DNA of 64,000 nucleotides, from contig JADJNU010000001.1 of NCBI GenBank assembly GCA_016714165.1, positions 930,001 to 994,000 on the forward strand, given 5' to 3'. This stretch comes from Bdellovibrionales bacterium. Lineage in GTDB: Bacteria; Bdellovibrionota; Bdellovibrionia; Bdellovibrionales; UBA1609. Positions 52,375-60,897 of this stretch are shown here, piece by piece (position 1 is the first letter of the stretch; every line of letters begins with the position of its first letter). Both the position numbers and the translations under genes were made by a program. The notes under the pieces are model-generated. The model was given only the letters and a program-made list of their open reading frames with translations. It was not told where the DNA came from and searched no databases.

Positions 52375-55300
52375 TTACTCCTCTTCCTCAATTCGACATT
52401 TTACGCCATCAAATCCATCCGGAAATACGACACAAAATCGCTGAAAAAAATGAATTAATGCCCGCTCCTCTAGGTGCCTTCTCTGTGCGTCTTTATTTCC
52501 AATCTCGACTAACCACTTCGATGGTTTGTCTAACATATCTTTCAGCAGTGACTCATTACCTGAAAATTGTTGAACCCTAAAGTAAAAATGATCAATTACA
52601 AACTCACGAGACTCATCCTTGTCGAGCGGCCACTTTTGCTCAATGGATGGAAATTTATTTTTATTCAAAATGATAGCCTCAGCAGAAGAATCTCTTGTGT
52701 AGATCTCGAATACAGGAATGTAGCCAGAGTCCAACTCAATTGTACCCGCCAAGTTTTCAATTTCTAATTTACGTGAATTCCGATGCCAGGAAGGAACAAA
52801 TCCATTCAGCTTGTACAAGCTTCGAGACGCCATTCTCGTACACAGCAGTACAGCATCAGCCTTCCAAGCCAGGGAATTGATTATGGCTTCAATAGATTCG
52901 CTCTTTAATTCACATTTTGCGGCTATTTTTTTATAAATCGTGGCATCTTCACCTGATGACATTTGCTCGCCATAGTGATCATCTCTACCCATGTAATGTA
53001 CATGCCACTCCTCAAAAAAAGTCGCTTTATCATCTACAATGCTGATTCCAAACCTCGGTCCTTTTCCACTCGTAGGATCATTTGCTTGACTGTCGATCCT
53101 TCCAAACGTCGAAATAATCGGGCGGAGTCGCACACGCTCTTTGTAAGCACGAACATTTTCATGTCTAAACTTGTCTACGACCTCAGGTGAAATATTAGTG
53201 TTAATCTTTTCATCGGCATCAGCAATGTCCTGGCGTTTTACTACATCAGCAAGTAAGCCTCTCAATCTATCACCCTGCCCAAAGGCCACTGGACTCAAGT
53301 AGTCCGACCACTGATCGCGGCTTTCGATAAATGTCTTGATCATATTTTCCAAAGGCCCATCAGGCCTACACATGGACGAAAAATCACGATTAATAGGCAA
53401 TTTCAAATTAAGATACTGTTCATCAGAAACTGTGGAAAGAGCAGTCAACATTCGCAATACATAAAGACGTGAAAGCTTGCTGTGGAAATCTATTGCATGA
53501 ACCTGTCCGTCTGCGACGACCTCCCATCTATCCCAGTTCCAAAAATCCTCTGTCTTAAAATTGCATGTTTCAGCAAATAGCTCCGTTATGTCGATAGGAT
53601 TAGTGGGAAGGTGAATCGACACCTTGTCAAAAAATGATTTTTTCGTACGCTCTGCCAATAGCCAAGAGCCCAAACCAAACATAAGCTGCCTTCTCCGTTT
53701 GGTTATCTCCTCATCAATTGCCAAAAGGGCTCTTTGGCGACTAAGACGCAATTCAAGACGTTCCCTATCTTCGCCAACTACATTTCCATGCTTTAATTGC
53801 CACTCCAATCCATCCACTTCATGTCTGCCCTTAAAGTATCGATCCTCGCTTAGCCCTGTAAGGACAACTCGCAAATAAGAATCGAACATTTCCGAGTCAT
53901 CCTGATCCACCATCGCCTTCAGAAGTTCCGAAAGAAGAATCATTATGTAAGTGATAAAATCTTTAGTAGCCTTCAAGTCTTCGATCGACGCAGAAGTATC
54001 CTTCAACTTTGGGGCAATATAGTACGATACAACCTCCTTTAAAAACCTCGCTGACCTGTCTCGAAGGTAGGATTGTATCTCTGGAGTTTTTCCCCGCTTT
54101 GATAGGTAATAAAGACTAGCAGTGAAGCCGATAAATTCCTGAAAGAGGTAGTGGTCATTTCGCTTTGCCGCCCTTACCGCAATTCCAATAGGTAGATATG
54201 CAACTTTCTTCAAGACATCTAGATTTTCACCTTCAATAGAGGCCTCCATGAGATCCCTCACGTCTTCAACCAACCATCGAGTTTCCGTCCAACCGCCAAA
54301 TAGTGAGGTCCTTTCCTTGAGTGCATCATCAAATGAATATTTTCCGCCCTTACTTTGCAAATATGTTACAAAGCCACTCGCTAGCTCCTTGTAAATCTCG
54401 CAACAATCCTCAATAGTCGATAGATCACGTTCACGCATCGCTACCAGAAACTGATCTCTGACCCCAGCCAACTCTCTGCGAACTTCCTCTGAAAATGAGT
54501 CTTCGCTAGAAAATCGAAAGGTTTTTTGAGCTAGCTCCTCCAAAATTTTCAGATCTTTATCATCATTAACCAGCGACCTCTTGAAGCAAATTAACGATGA
54601 ATCATCGTCGGATATTTGTTGAAATGGAAGCTTAAGAAGATATCTCGATTGATCCTTCGACATCTTTGTTTTACCGGCCTCTGCGATCATTCCTCCATCT
54701 TCAACAGCAATTCCAACATCTGTCTTTACATTCGAATCACTCTTGAAAGTAACCCCTTTTGCTAGACCCAACTTTTCCAACCTCTCAGCCAGTTCTTTGA
54801 GCAGACAGAGATTAATATCAACAATGTTTCCCCTTCTCTCAGTCTTGATCACAAAATAGTCGTCGGAATCCTTGTATGGCTTCCACGGATTGTACTGAAG
54901 CAAAATCCTTTCATCCTTAAGTCGCGCTAGCAGCTCGTTATGAGAGAGCCGCTCTCTCATCGCAAATTCCGTACTCTTTAAAAGTCGCTCCCTTAAAAGT
55001 GCGATTCTTTTTTTGAGAAAGCGATTCTTACTAAGCAAAACAGAAATTGTTCGGCTCAAAGAAAAAATTGTCAATAATCCAACAACAACCACTGAAATCC
55101 ACGAAAACAAATTTGCATCGAAAAAAACGAATGAAAAAAAGACAAGAATTTCAACAACGGCAAGCGGGTAAAGAAAGCTCTCTCTTAATATAACCCTGGC
55201 ACGATCTTTAGATAAATCATCACGAAGGGTTTCGGCGGCAAAGATCAAAAGAGCAAAAATAATTGCCCCAATACCAGTATGAATTGCGATAAGGCTGTCT

Positions 55301-55635
55301 CTGCCAACATCTGGCAGCGCATAAAATAAAATACGAAAAAGATCATGCAGAAAAGTCCCGCCCCAAAATTCATGGTCCGGGCACCGAGTGGGTAGAAAAT
55401 CCCAAATATTTACTGATTTAGAAATCGCAAACAATACATTCGGAATAAAGACCGAAAAGAAAAGTATGCTAAATCCACGCTTGGACGGAATGTATAGAAT
55501 GCTGAATAGTTCCTCGCGACTGAATGTGGCCGTCGATTCATCTTTAAACTTTTTGGATACAATTGTGGCTAAAGAGCAACTGTCGTCTCTCAAAATTTTT
55601 TTGCTAAATCTATTGAACACAAACCTTAAATTCAC
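52375..55635 (-). CDS. Large membrane protein of unknown function, 1086 aa
   Basis: The N-terminal 200 residues hold about four hydrophobic segments (ILFFSVFIPNVLFAI, IHTGIGAIIFALLIFAAETL, VVEILVFFSFVFF, WISVVVVGLLTIFSL). A basic coiled-coil-like stretch (KKRIALLRERLLKS) and about 850 soluble residues follow. I see no nucleotide-binding, nuclease or protease motif. The soluble part is helical, charged, and includes a long Glu/Arg-rich middle and a beta-containing end (FGISIVDDKATFFEEWHVH). It lies alone between a DUF6908-like gene and the HTH pair, a cargo-like position on a mobile element. A defence or envelope role is possible but not shown. Confidence 0.75.
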   Translation of the reverse strand: MNLRFVFNRFSKKILRDDSCSLATIVSKKFKDESTATFSREELFSILYIPSKRGFSILFFSVFIPNVLFAISKSVNIWDFLPTRCPDHEFWGGTFLHDLFRILFYALPDVGRDSLIAIHTGIGAIIFALLIFAAETLRDDLSKDRARVILRESFLYPLAVVEILVFFSFVFFDANLFSWISVVVVGLLTIFSLSRTISVLLSKNRFLKKRIALLRERLLKSTEFAMRERLSHNELLARLKDERILLQYNPWKPYKDSDDYFVIKTERRGNIVDINLCLLKELAERLEKLGLAKGVTFKSDSNVKTDVGIAVEDGGMIAEAGKTKMSKDQSRYLLKLPFQQISDDDSSLICFKRSLVNDDKDLKILEELAQKTFRFSSEDSFSEEVRRELAGVRDQFLVAMRERDLSTIEDCCEIYKELASGFVTYLQSKGGKYSFDDALKERTSLFGGWTETRWLVEDVRDLMEASIEGENLDVLKKVAYLPIGIAVRAAKRNDHYLFQEFIGFTASLYYLSKRGKTPEIQSYLRDRSARFLKEVVSYYIAPKLKDTSASIEDLKATKDFITYIMILLSELLKAMVDQDDSEMFDSYLRVVLTGLSEDRYFKGRHEVDGLEWQLKHGNVVGEDRERLELRLSRQRALLAIDEEITKRRRQLMFGLGSWLLAERTKKSFFDKVSIHLPTNPIDITELFAETCNFKTEDFWNWDRWEVVADGQVHAIDFHSKLSRLYVLRMLTALSTVSDEQYLNLKLPINRDFSSMCRPDGPLENMIKTFIESRDQWSDYLSPVAFGQGDRLRGLLADVVKRQDIADADEKINTNISPEVVDKFRHENVRAYKERVRLRPIISTFGRIDSQANDPTSGKGPRFGISIVDDKATFFEEWHVHYMGRDDHYGEQMSSGEDATIYKKIAAKCELKSESIEAIINSLAWKADAVLLCTRMASRSLYKLNGFVPSWHRNSRKLEIENLAGTIELDSGYIPVFEIYTRDSSAEAIILNKNKFPSIEQKWPLDKDESREFVIDHFYFRVQQFSGNESLLKDMLDKPSKWLVEIGNKDAQRRHLEERALIHFFQRFCVVFPDGFDGVKCRIEEEE

Positions 55636-55685
55636 TTCTCAGACTTTCCTTCATCCTTGTTAGAGTCAACACAGTACCGAAAAAT

Positions 55686-55946
55686 CTAGCCAATTCCCCT
55701 CATCAACTCATCCGCCCTTACTTCAAGGCTCCGAGCAACCTTGAATACCGTGGTGAGATTTACGTTCTTTTGCCCAGCTTCAATACGCTGCCAGTGCTGA
55801 CGCGACTTGATCGGCATGTCGTCGCCGGTCACATCGTAAACCGTTAGTTTCTTCCTCTCGCGCAACTCTCGTACCCGTTCCCCAAAAGCACGCAAAATTT
55901 TCTTATCGGCCTGGGAAATTAGGGCCGTTCCTCTTTTTACCGCCAA
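55686..55946 (-). CDS. XRE-family HTH regulator
   Basis: 86 residues. The HTH is FGERVRELRERKKLTVYDVTG then KSRQHWQRIEAGQKNVNLTTVFKVARSL, the classical lambda-repressor-like five-helix pattern. There is no extra domain. Divergent from a second HTH gene at 56042, with two copies of a 17-base repeat between them, which looks like a regulatory switch. Confidence 0.85.
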   Translation of the reverse strand: MAVKRGTALISQADKKILRAFGERVRELRERKKLTVYDVTGDDMPIKSRQHWQRIEAGQKNVNLTTVFKVARSLEVRADELMRGIG

Positions 55947-55963
55947 GAGACCTCCTCCATCAA

Positions 55964-56028
55964 GCGCATGATCGTATGCACTTGATTCTCGACGTCTTTT
56001 GTGGTTGATGTGCGTATGATCGTATGCA
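55964..56028. promoter_or_regulatory. Paired 17-base operators between divergent HTH genes
   Basis: GCGCATGATCGTATGCA (55964-55980) and GCGTATGATCGTATGCA (56012-56028) differ at one base and are 48 bases apart. Each is an imperfect palindrome centred on GATC. The second ends 13 bases before the start at 56042 and the first 18 bases before the start at 55946. Binding by one or both HTH proteins is the simple reading. Confidence 0.65.
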
Positions 56029-56041
56029 GTAGGGAGCCGCT

Positions 56042-56305
56042 ATGAACATCGAGCTAACTAACGAACCACCGAACTGGCTCCAGCAGTGGCGCTCACGGGC
56101 CGGATTGGAAGCTCACGAGGCGGATCGGGCACTCGACCTCAAGCCAGGGACAATCGCTCATTACGAAGAGTCGGGGTTTAGCCGAACCCCCTTACGCAAC
56201 ATCAGCAAGCTCGCCAAACTCTATACTGTGTCGCCCTTTGAGCTTTACGGAGCCGTTGAGCAGGAGTCTCAAAGAATTCGTGAGTCGAAGAACCCGCATT
56301 CCTAA
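56042..56305 (+). CDS. Small HTH protein
   Basis: 87 residues. LQQWRSRAGLEAHEADRALDL followed by GTIAHYEESGFSRTPLRNISKLAKLYTVSPFELYGAV fits an XRE-like HTH of low similarity to the usual consensus. Ribosome binding site GTAGGGAG just before the ATG. Divergent from the XRE gene at 55946. It is the last gene before the sigma-54 activator operon and may control it. Confidence 0.75.
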   Translation: MNIELTNEPPNWLQQWRSRAGLEAHEADRALDLKPGTIAHYEESGFSRTPLRNISKLAKLYTVSPFELYGAVEQESQRIRESKNPHS

Positions 56306-56685
56306 ATGACGCTCCGGGTGTTCTAAATTCAGAACAAAAATTTCTGCACTAGATTCCTTTATATATTCATCTGTTTATCTAAGATTTAGGACTCAAAAGG
56401 AAGAGAGCCTGTTCGAAATTACAAACACAATTGCATGGGCTCATGATTCAGCTATTTCATTTTTTATTTCAATTACTTGACGCGATGCTCAGCAAACAAT
56501 CTCTGAACCACCTGTTCGTAAATGCAAACAAAAACTGCTTAATTTTGTTGCATTGCCCAATAAGCCGGGATACCTAAGTCCAGTATTTTCCGGGGGTTAA
56601 TACACAATTCATCGCTGATTTTCAGTTGGTCCAGCCGTTGCTCTAGCACCACGACGATTGATCCCCAAACCCAGGAGGTTGCCGG
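56306..56685. other. 380-base gap upstream of the sigma-54 activator
   Basis: No convincing frame on either strand. The stretch is AT-rich, as expected for a promoter region. I could not find a clear -24/-12 (GG-N10-GC) element. A good ribosome binding site (CCAGGAGG) precedes the ATG at 56686. Confidence 0.5.
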
Positions 56686-58071
56686 ATGGCATTTAAAATC
56701 CTGGTGGTGGACGACGAGCAGATGGCACTCGAAACGACCAAACTCGTTTTAGAGCCGGAATCAGATCTCGACGTTCAAACCACCAACAGTCCAGATGAGG
56801 CATACCGCAGAGTTCGTGCGGAACCGAACGGCTTTGCCGTGATCCTCCTCGATTTGAAAATGCCCGGAAAAGATGGGGTCACGCTCGCAAAGCAAATGCT
56901 TTCCCTAAATCCTTATCTCCAGATCGTAATGAATTCAGGCGACCTATCCCGCGAAGCACTCAAGCGAAGTTACTCCGCAGGGGTCACGGACTTCATCGAA
57001 AAGGATGGCGACCCAAACTTATTCCGTACTCGCATCCGACAGCTCTGCAAAAAATTTGAAGAAACGGCACAGGAATTCCAATGTGCTGAGATTCCTGACG
57101 AACAAGAAAATCTTATTCGATCCATCGATATGGTCGGAAAATCTAAAGCCATGGCAGATGTGGCGAGCCTTGTTCTGCAAGTGGCCCCAACGGACAGCAA
57201 CGTGGTCATTCACGGAGAGTCCGGCACGGGTAAGGAGTTAATTGCTCGCGCCCTCCACAAGCACTCTCTTCGTAGGCAAAAGCCTTTCGTTGCCATCAAT
57301 GTTGCAGCGATCCCCGAGAATTTGCTTGAGAGTGACCTCTTCGGTCACGAGCAAGGTGCATTCACAGGAGCTAATCGCGCAAAAATTGGAAAGCTGAAGC
57401 TCGCTGACGGCGGCACAGTTTTTCTGGATGAAATTGGAGATATGAAGCTCGACCTACAGGTAAAACTTCTGCGCTTTCTCCAAGAAGGCGAAATTCACCC
57501 TGTCGGCTCCATTAGAACCGAGAAGGTAAATGTCCGCGCTGTTGCCGCCTCCCATGTAAATCTTGAAGAAGCGGTCGCCCAGGGTAAGTTTCGCGAAGAT
57601 CTATTCTATCGCTTGAACGTGGTGAAAATCGAAGTTCCGCCACTCAGGGCTCGGCCTGAAGACATTCGTCCACTGATCTCACATTTTCAAAAATCTTTCG
57701 GCAGTGAAGGCAAAACGATTCTCATGAAAACCGTCCATTACCTTGAGCGCTACCCCTGGAAAGGAAACATTCGCGAACTGGAAAATGAGCTGGAACGTCT
57801 TATGACCATCGTTCCCGCGAAGCGAATAGAGCCAGAGCATCTCAGCAGCAAATTTTTTGTGGATTACGAACGAGAGCAGTTCAGTCTCTTTGATCGCACC
57901 TATCCGGAGTTTCTCTCATGGCTGGAGCAACAGGAGCGCGATTACTTGATTAACAATTTATCAAAAAGTAGTTCGCTTCGCGATGCCGTCAAAACAGCGA
58001 ATGAAAGCACCACTCGGAACAATTTACGGTCGCATGAAGAAACTAGGAATAAAAACAGGAGAAAATCATGA
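56686..58071 (+). CDS. NtrC-family sigma-54-dependent response regulator (HTH end frameshifted)
   Basis: 461 residues. Receiver domain 1-125 with KILVVDDEQMAL, the phosphoacceptor in VILLDLKMPG and the lysine in FIEKDG. AAA+ domain about 150-385 with Walker A GESGTGKE, the sigma-54 contact loop GAFTGA and Walker B VFLDEIGDM. The Fis-type HTH starts (SLRDAVKTANEST) and then leaves frame: the other frame reads TIYGRMKKLGIKTG from about 58019 to a TAA at 58082-58084. One extra base near 58011-58020 explains this. Restored, the gene would overlap the next start (58068). It is the first gene of the YcaO operon and the likely partner of the histidine kinase at 60888. Confidence 0.88.
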   Translation: MAFKILVVDDEQMALETTKLVLEPESDLDVQTTNSPDEAYRRVRAEPNGFAVILLDLKMPGKDGVTLAKQMLSLNPYLQIVMNSGDLSREALKRSYSAGVTDFIEKDGDPNLFRTRIRQLCKKFEETAQEFQCAEIPDEQENLIRSIDMVGKSKAMADVASLVLQVAPTDSNVVIHGESGTGKELIARALHKHSLRRQKPFVAINVAAIPENLLESDLFGHEQGAFTGANRAKIGKLKLADGGTVFLDEIGDMKLDLQVKLLRFLQEGEIHPVGSIRTEKVNVRAVAASHVNLEEAVAQGKFREDLFYRLNVVKIEVPPLRARPEDIRPLISHFQKSFGSEGKTILMKTVHYLERYPWKGNIRELENELERLMTIVPAKRIEPEHLSSKFFVDYEREQFSLFDRTYPEFLSWLEQQERDYLINNLSKSSSLRDAVKTANESTTRNNLRSHEETRNKNRRKS

Positions 58072-58421
58072 ACAAACAATCTAAGAAAAATGTCGGGGCC
58101 GTATTAGCCGCCCTTGGCGCCATTGGATTTTTGCATTCGAATGCCAATGCGTTCGAAATCAAGAGTGTAGAAATGCACGCCGCGGCTGTTCGCGTTCTCG
58201 TGGACAACGGCATAATCGCCCCGCTTGCGCAGGAAAACTGGTATCAAATCAATCGAAAACGACTGGAAGAAGTAATGACCCAGGCCGACGCTGCGGCTCC
58301 CAGCGCTGTCGGGCTTATTGAGATGCTGAAGGCAGTCGCCGGTCCTGACGTGGATATCCGTGAAGTGAATCTATTCTTGGCAAGACTCGGGACTCAAGAT
58401 TACCCCGCAATGGGCAAGTAA
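58068..58421 (+). CDS. Small exported protein of the YcaO operon, 117 aa
   Basis: Signal peptide 1-28 (VGAVLAALGAIGFLHSNANA). The mature 89 residues are helical (MHAAAVRVLVDNGIIAPL, LIEMLKAVAGPDVDIREVNLFLARLG) with no cysteine and few Ser/Thr. That does not look like a typical RiPP core for a YcaO cyclodehydratase. It overlaps the activator gene and precedes the solute-binding protein by 15 bases. It could be a secreted signal, a partner of the binding protein, or a substrate for YcaO backbone thioamidation. Unknown family. Confidence 0.7.
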   Translation: MNKQSKKNVGAVLAALGAIGFLHSNANAFEIKSVEMHAAAVRVLVDNGIIAPLAQENWYQINRKRLEEVMTQADAAAPSAVGLIEMLKAVAGPDVDIREVNLFLARLGTQDYPAMGK

Positions 58422-58436
58422 GAGGACGGCGTGTGA

Positions 58437-59084
58437 ATGGCATTCAAACTCATAACTATTTCAATTCTCGTGATGGTCGGATTTATGAATCCTGAATCTC
58501 AAGCTAAGGCTTCGACGCAATTTCGTTACATCATCACCGAAACATCGGCGCCAAGCTCTCTTGATCCACTCGATGCAGACAGTACAGCCAACTTGCCGGT
58601 CGTCCGGATGATCTATGCGACCCCTCTCGAAGCCGCAATCAACAATCAACTTACCAGCCGAGTTTTAGAGTCCTTTCGCTACGACACTGAAAAAAGACGT
58701 GTCGAATGGAAAGTAAAATCCGGAATTAAGTATGAAGACGGTTCTCCCATAACGGCGGAAGATGTCGCGTTCGCTGTCGCTCGAATGGCATACACACGGC
58801 CAAAGTTCCCCATCCTTGAAGCAATCGAAGGATTGGACTCTTGGGTAAAACAGCAGACGCTCTTAAGAAATTTCCCAAGGGGATCACGGTTTCCGATAAC
58901 ATCGTCCGTATCCAATTTGCGAGCGACGTGGATCATCCACTCTTCCGATTTTGTCTTGAACTATTCTCCATCATTCCTCAAAGGTGCGTTGACCCGCGAA
59001 CGAACAAACTCATATGCGCGAAAATTCCTGAGAGTGGTCTTTATAAAATCGCCGATCAGGGGCAAAAGCAGATCAAGTTTTTAA
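58437..59084 (+). CDS. Peptide-binding-type solute-binding protein, N-terminal part (frameshifted)
   Basis: Ribosome binding site AGAGGA and ATG at 58437. Signal peptide about 1-25 (FKLITISILVMVGFMN). The in-frame part (to about residue 136) is the start of an SBP_bac_5 (oligopeptide/dipeptide-binding) protein: APSSLDPLDADSTANLPVVR, VEWKVKSGIKYEDGSPITAEDVAFAVARM. At GLDSW the sequence has TTGGG where TTGGGG would keep the frame (58841-58845). Residues after that point are out of frame. See the next entry for the remainder. Confidence 0.8.
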   Translation: MAFKLITISILVMVGFMNPESQAKASTQFRYIITETSAPSSLDPLDADSTANLPVVRMIYATPLEAAINNQLTSRVLESFRYDTEKRRVEWKVKSGIKYEDGSPITAEDVAFAVARMAYTRPKFPILEAIEGLDSWVKQQTLLRNFPRGSRFPITSSVSNLRATWIIHSSDFVLNYSPSFLKGALTRERTNSYARKFLRVVFIKSPIRGKSRSSF

Positions 59085-59977
59085 AACGAAGCGATGCCAA
59101 TGAGCAATCAGCCCCAGATCAAATTAGCTTTGAATACAAGACCCCAGCAGAGTTGGTCGCCGACCTAACGACACTGGATGATGCAACCGTAATTGCAGGA
59201 AACGAATCATTCTTTGCACCAGGTATCTTGCATGATTTAGAGGGAAAACTATCAGTTAAGTACACCCCAGCAGCTCGCTTCTCGGTTCTTCAGATCAATC
59301 AGAGTGTGGGTCCATTTAAAGATAAAAAATGTCGCCAGTTATTTTCTAAAATATTTCGCACGTCCTACCAAGAAATCGCAAAAGATTCTCCCGCAGAAGG
59401 TAGCGTCTTTACCAAAATTCTGCCCGGATATCTCAGTTTAAAAGACCTTGAAACCGAAAATTCCCTATCTACCTCCGAAGTTCAAGCCTGCAAAGCCAAG
59501 CTAGCGAAGGAATTATTCCCCTGGGGATATGCTGAACCCGAAAGAGATGCCATTTTCTTTCAAGCGTTGAAGCGCACTTTTGAAGTTCTTGACATCAAAG
59601 CATCAAGTCCCGTTATCAAATCCACACGCAAAGAATTTTCAGACCTATTCGCAGAGGGGAAACTCGCTTTTTTCAATGCTGGCTCTGGATTCTGGGCACT
59701 TGATCCGGCTGGCGATATGAAAATGCTGCTAACACCGAATCTGCACAAGCCACTCAAACATGTGTCAGACGATGAAAAGCTACAGTCACTTATTGCGCAG
59801 CTAAGTTCATCTTCTTCCAACTATGCAAAGGTAAATCGTTACCTCTTTGAAGAGGCGCGTTTTAATGTCTACACGCATGTCCGTCGATTTTTTGCAGCGA
59901 AGAATAAAAAACTGCTCGGAGATGTTCCCTTCGCGATTACATCCCCAGCCCCCTGGCAAGTATTCAAGGTGAACTGA
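58841..59977 (+). CDS. Peptide-binding-type solute-binding protein, C-terminal part (frameshifted)
   Basis: 378 codons that continue the binding protein from GKTADALKKFPKGITVSD to the C-terminus, with SBP_bac_5 style text (VRIQFASDVDHPLFRFCLELFSIIP, FSVLQINQSVGPFKDKKCRQL). Joined to 58437 it gives about 513 residues, the usual length of oligopeptide-binding proteins. The TTG at 58841 is unlikely to be a real start. No ABC permease or ATPase genes follow, so it probably serves sensing rather than import. Its stop overlaps the YcaO start by one base (TGATG). Confidence 0.8.
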   Translation: MGKTADALKKFPKGITVSDNIVRIQFASDVDHPLFRFCLELFSIIPQRCVDPRTNKLICAKIPESGLYKIADQGQKQIKFLKRSDANEQSAPDQISFEYKTPAELVADLTTLDDATVIAGNESFFAPGILHDLEGKLSVKYTPAARFSVLQINQSVGPFKDKKCRQLFSKIFRTSYQEIAKDSPAEGSVFTKILPGYLSLKDLETENSLSTSEVQACKAKLAKELFPWGYAEPERDAIFFQALKRTFEVLDIKASSPVIKSTRKEFSDLFAEGKLAFFNAGSGFWALDPAGDMKMLLTPNLHKPLKHVSDDEKLQSLIAQLSSSSSNYAKVNRYLFEEARFNVYTHVRRFFAAKNKKLLGDVPFAITSPAPWQVFKVN

Positions 59978-60897
59978 TGAGTGCAAAGGCCGATCAGTTT
60001 CTTCTTTCATTTACCGCCAAGTTAAAAGAGCGTGGCCGGCTGCCGAAGCATATAGAGGTGAGTTCACTTTCTTCGGGAACCATGGCGAGTATTTTTGATT
60101 CCGCCCCATCATCTGTCATCAATGAATCTGTTTTTTGCGGAATTGATCCAAACCCAGCGACTGCTGTTCTTAAAGGGCTGGTTGAAATGATCGAGCGTCA
60201 GGCTTTCTCCGAGGGCTACAAAGGTAGCCTTGCTCATTGCCAAACAACTCGTTCCGATGGGTTTGCGGCATTCCCGTTGGGAGTGGCTTCCCATGCCGAT
60301 GCGATTGCTAGGGAGAACGGACTTTGCGAGGCCATAGAGCGATATGTCTGGGCTTCTTGGTGGGACGATCAATCCATCGGCCACGAAATTCGGCCAGTCG
60401 ATTTTCAAGCCATTTCATCTGGAGAGTCGCTTCTTCGGGACCTTCAGAAAAATCTTTCACTCGACTCGATTGCTGAAGTCAGTCCTTGGATGGACGACAA
60501 CGAGCGTGTTGTTTTCATCTATTTGGCGTTTTTGTATCCTATCGGCGTGATTTCTGGTGGCGCTTGTGGAAAAAAAGAAGACTTCGAGGGCATTCGTTAT
60601 CGAGCCATAGCTGAACTCCTCAGACACGGGCTGGCAGTTACGCGCCTCAACACCAACCCTGATTCCGAAATGACATTTTATGAAAAGAGGCTCCGCTTTT
60701 TTGGACTTACTAAGGACGGAACAGCTCTCGCACGAAGTCGTCTGAAAGCCAGAGGATCGAGCACTATCAAACTTCCAAGATTAGCGCATGACAGTCCGGT
60801 GCTTCACTCTCTTTCCGAACTTGTGGCTGTTCACCGTTGCCACTTTGAAAGTCAGCCTGAATTTGTCGGAGGAAAACTGGAGCGGCTATGCTTGTAA
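59977..60897 (+). CDS. YcaO-like family protein
   Basis: 306 residues, shorter than most YcaO enzymes (about 400 or more). Two E-x-I-E-R motifs typical of the YcaO ATP/Mg site are seen: NPATAVLKGLVEMIERQAF (about 50-70) and GVASHADAIARENGLCEAIER (about 107-127). ISGGACGKKEDFEGIRYRAIAELLRHGL follows. The Pro-rich C-terminus of azoline-forming enzymes is absent. YcaO proteins activate amide backbones with ATP to make azolines, thioamides or amidines in peptides. No cyclodehydratase partner, dehydrogenase or TfuA is next to it. It is co-transcribed with a binding protein and a sensor kinase, an odd setting. Confidence 0.8.
   Translation: MSAKADQFLLSFTAKLKERGRLPKHIEVSSLSSGTMASIFDSAPSSVINESVFCGIDPNPATAVLKGLVEMIERQAFSEGYKGSLAHCQTTRSDGFAAFPLGVASHADAIARENGLCEAIERYVWASWWDDQSIGHEIRPVDFQAISSGESLLRDLQKNLSLDSIAEVSPWMDDNERVVFIYLAFLYPIGVISGGACGKKEDFEGIRYRAIAELLRHGLAVTRLNTNPDSEMTFYEKRLRFFGLTKDGTALARSRLKARGSSTIKLPRLAHDSPVLHSLSELVAVHRCHFESQPEFVGGKLERLCL

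Noticed and set aside
58068..58421. Reading the 117-aa protein as a standard thiazole/oxazole precursor
   Set aside because: There is no Cys/Ser/Thr-rich core, and the usual partner enzymes of azoline synthesis are missing nearby.
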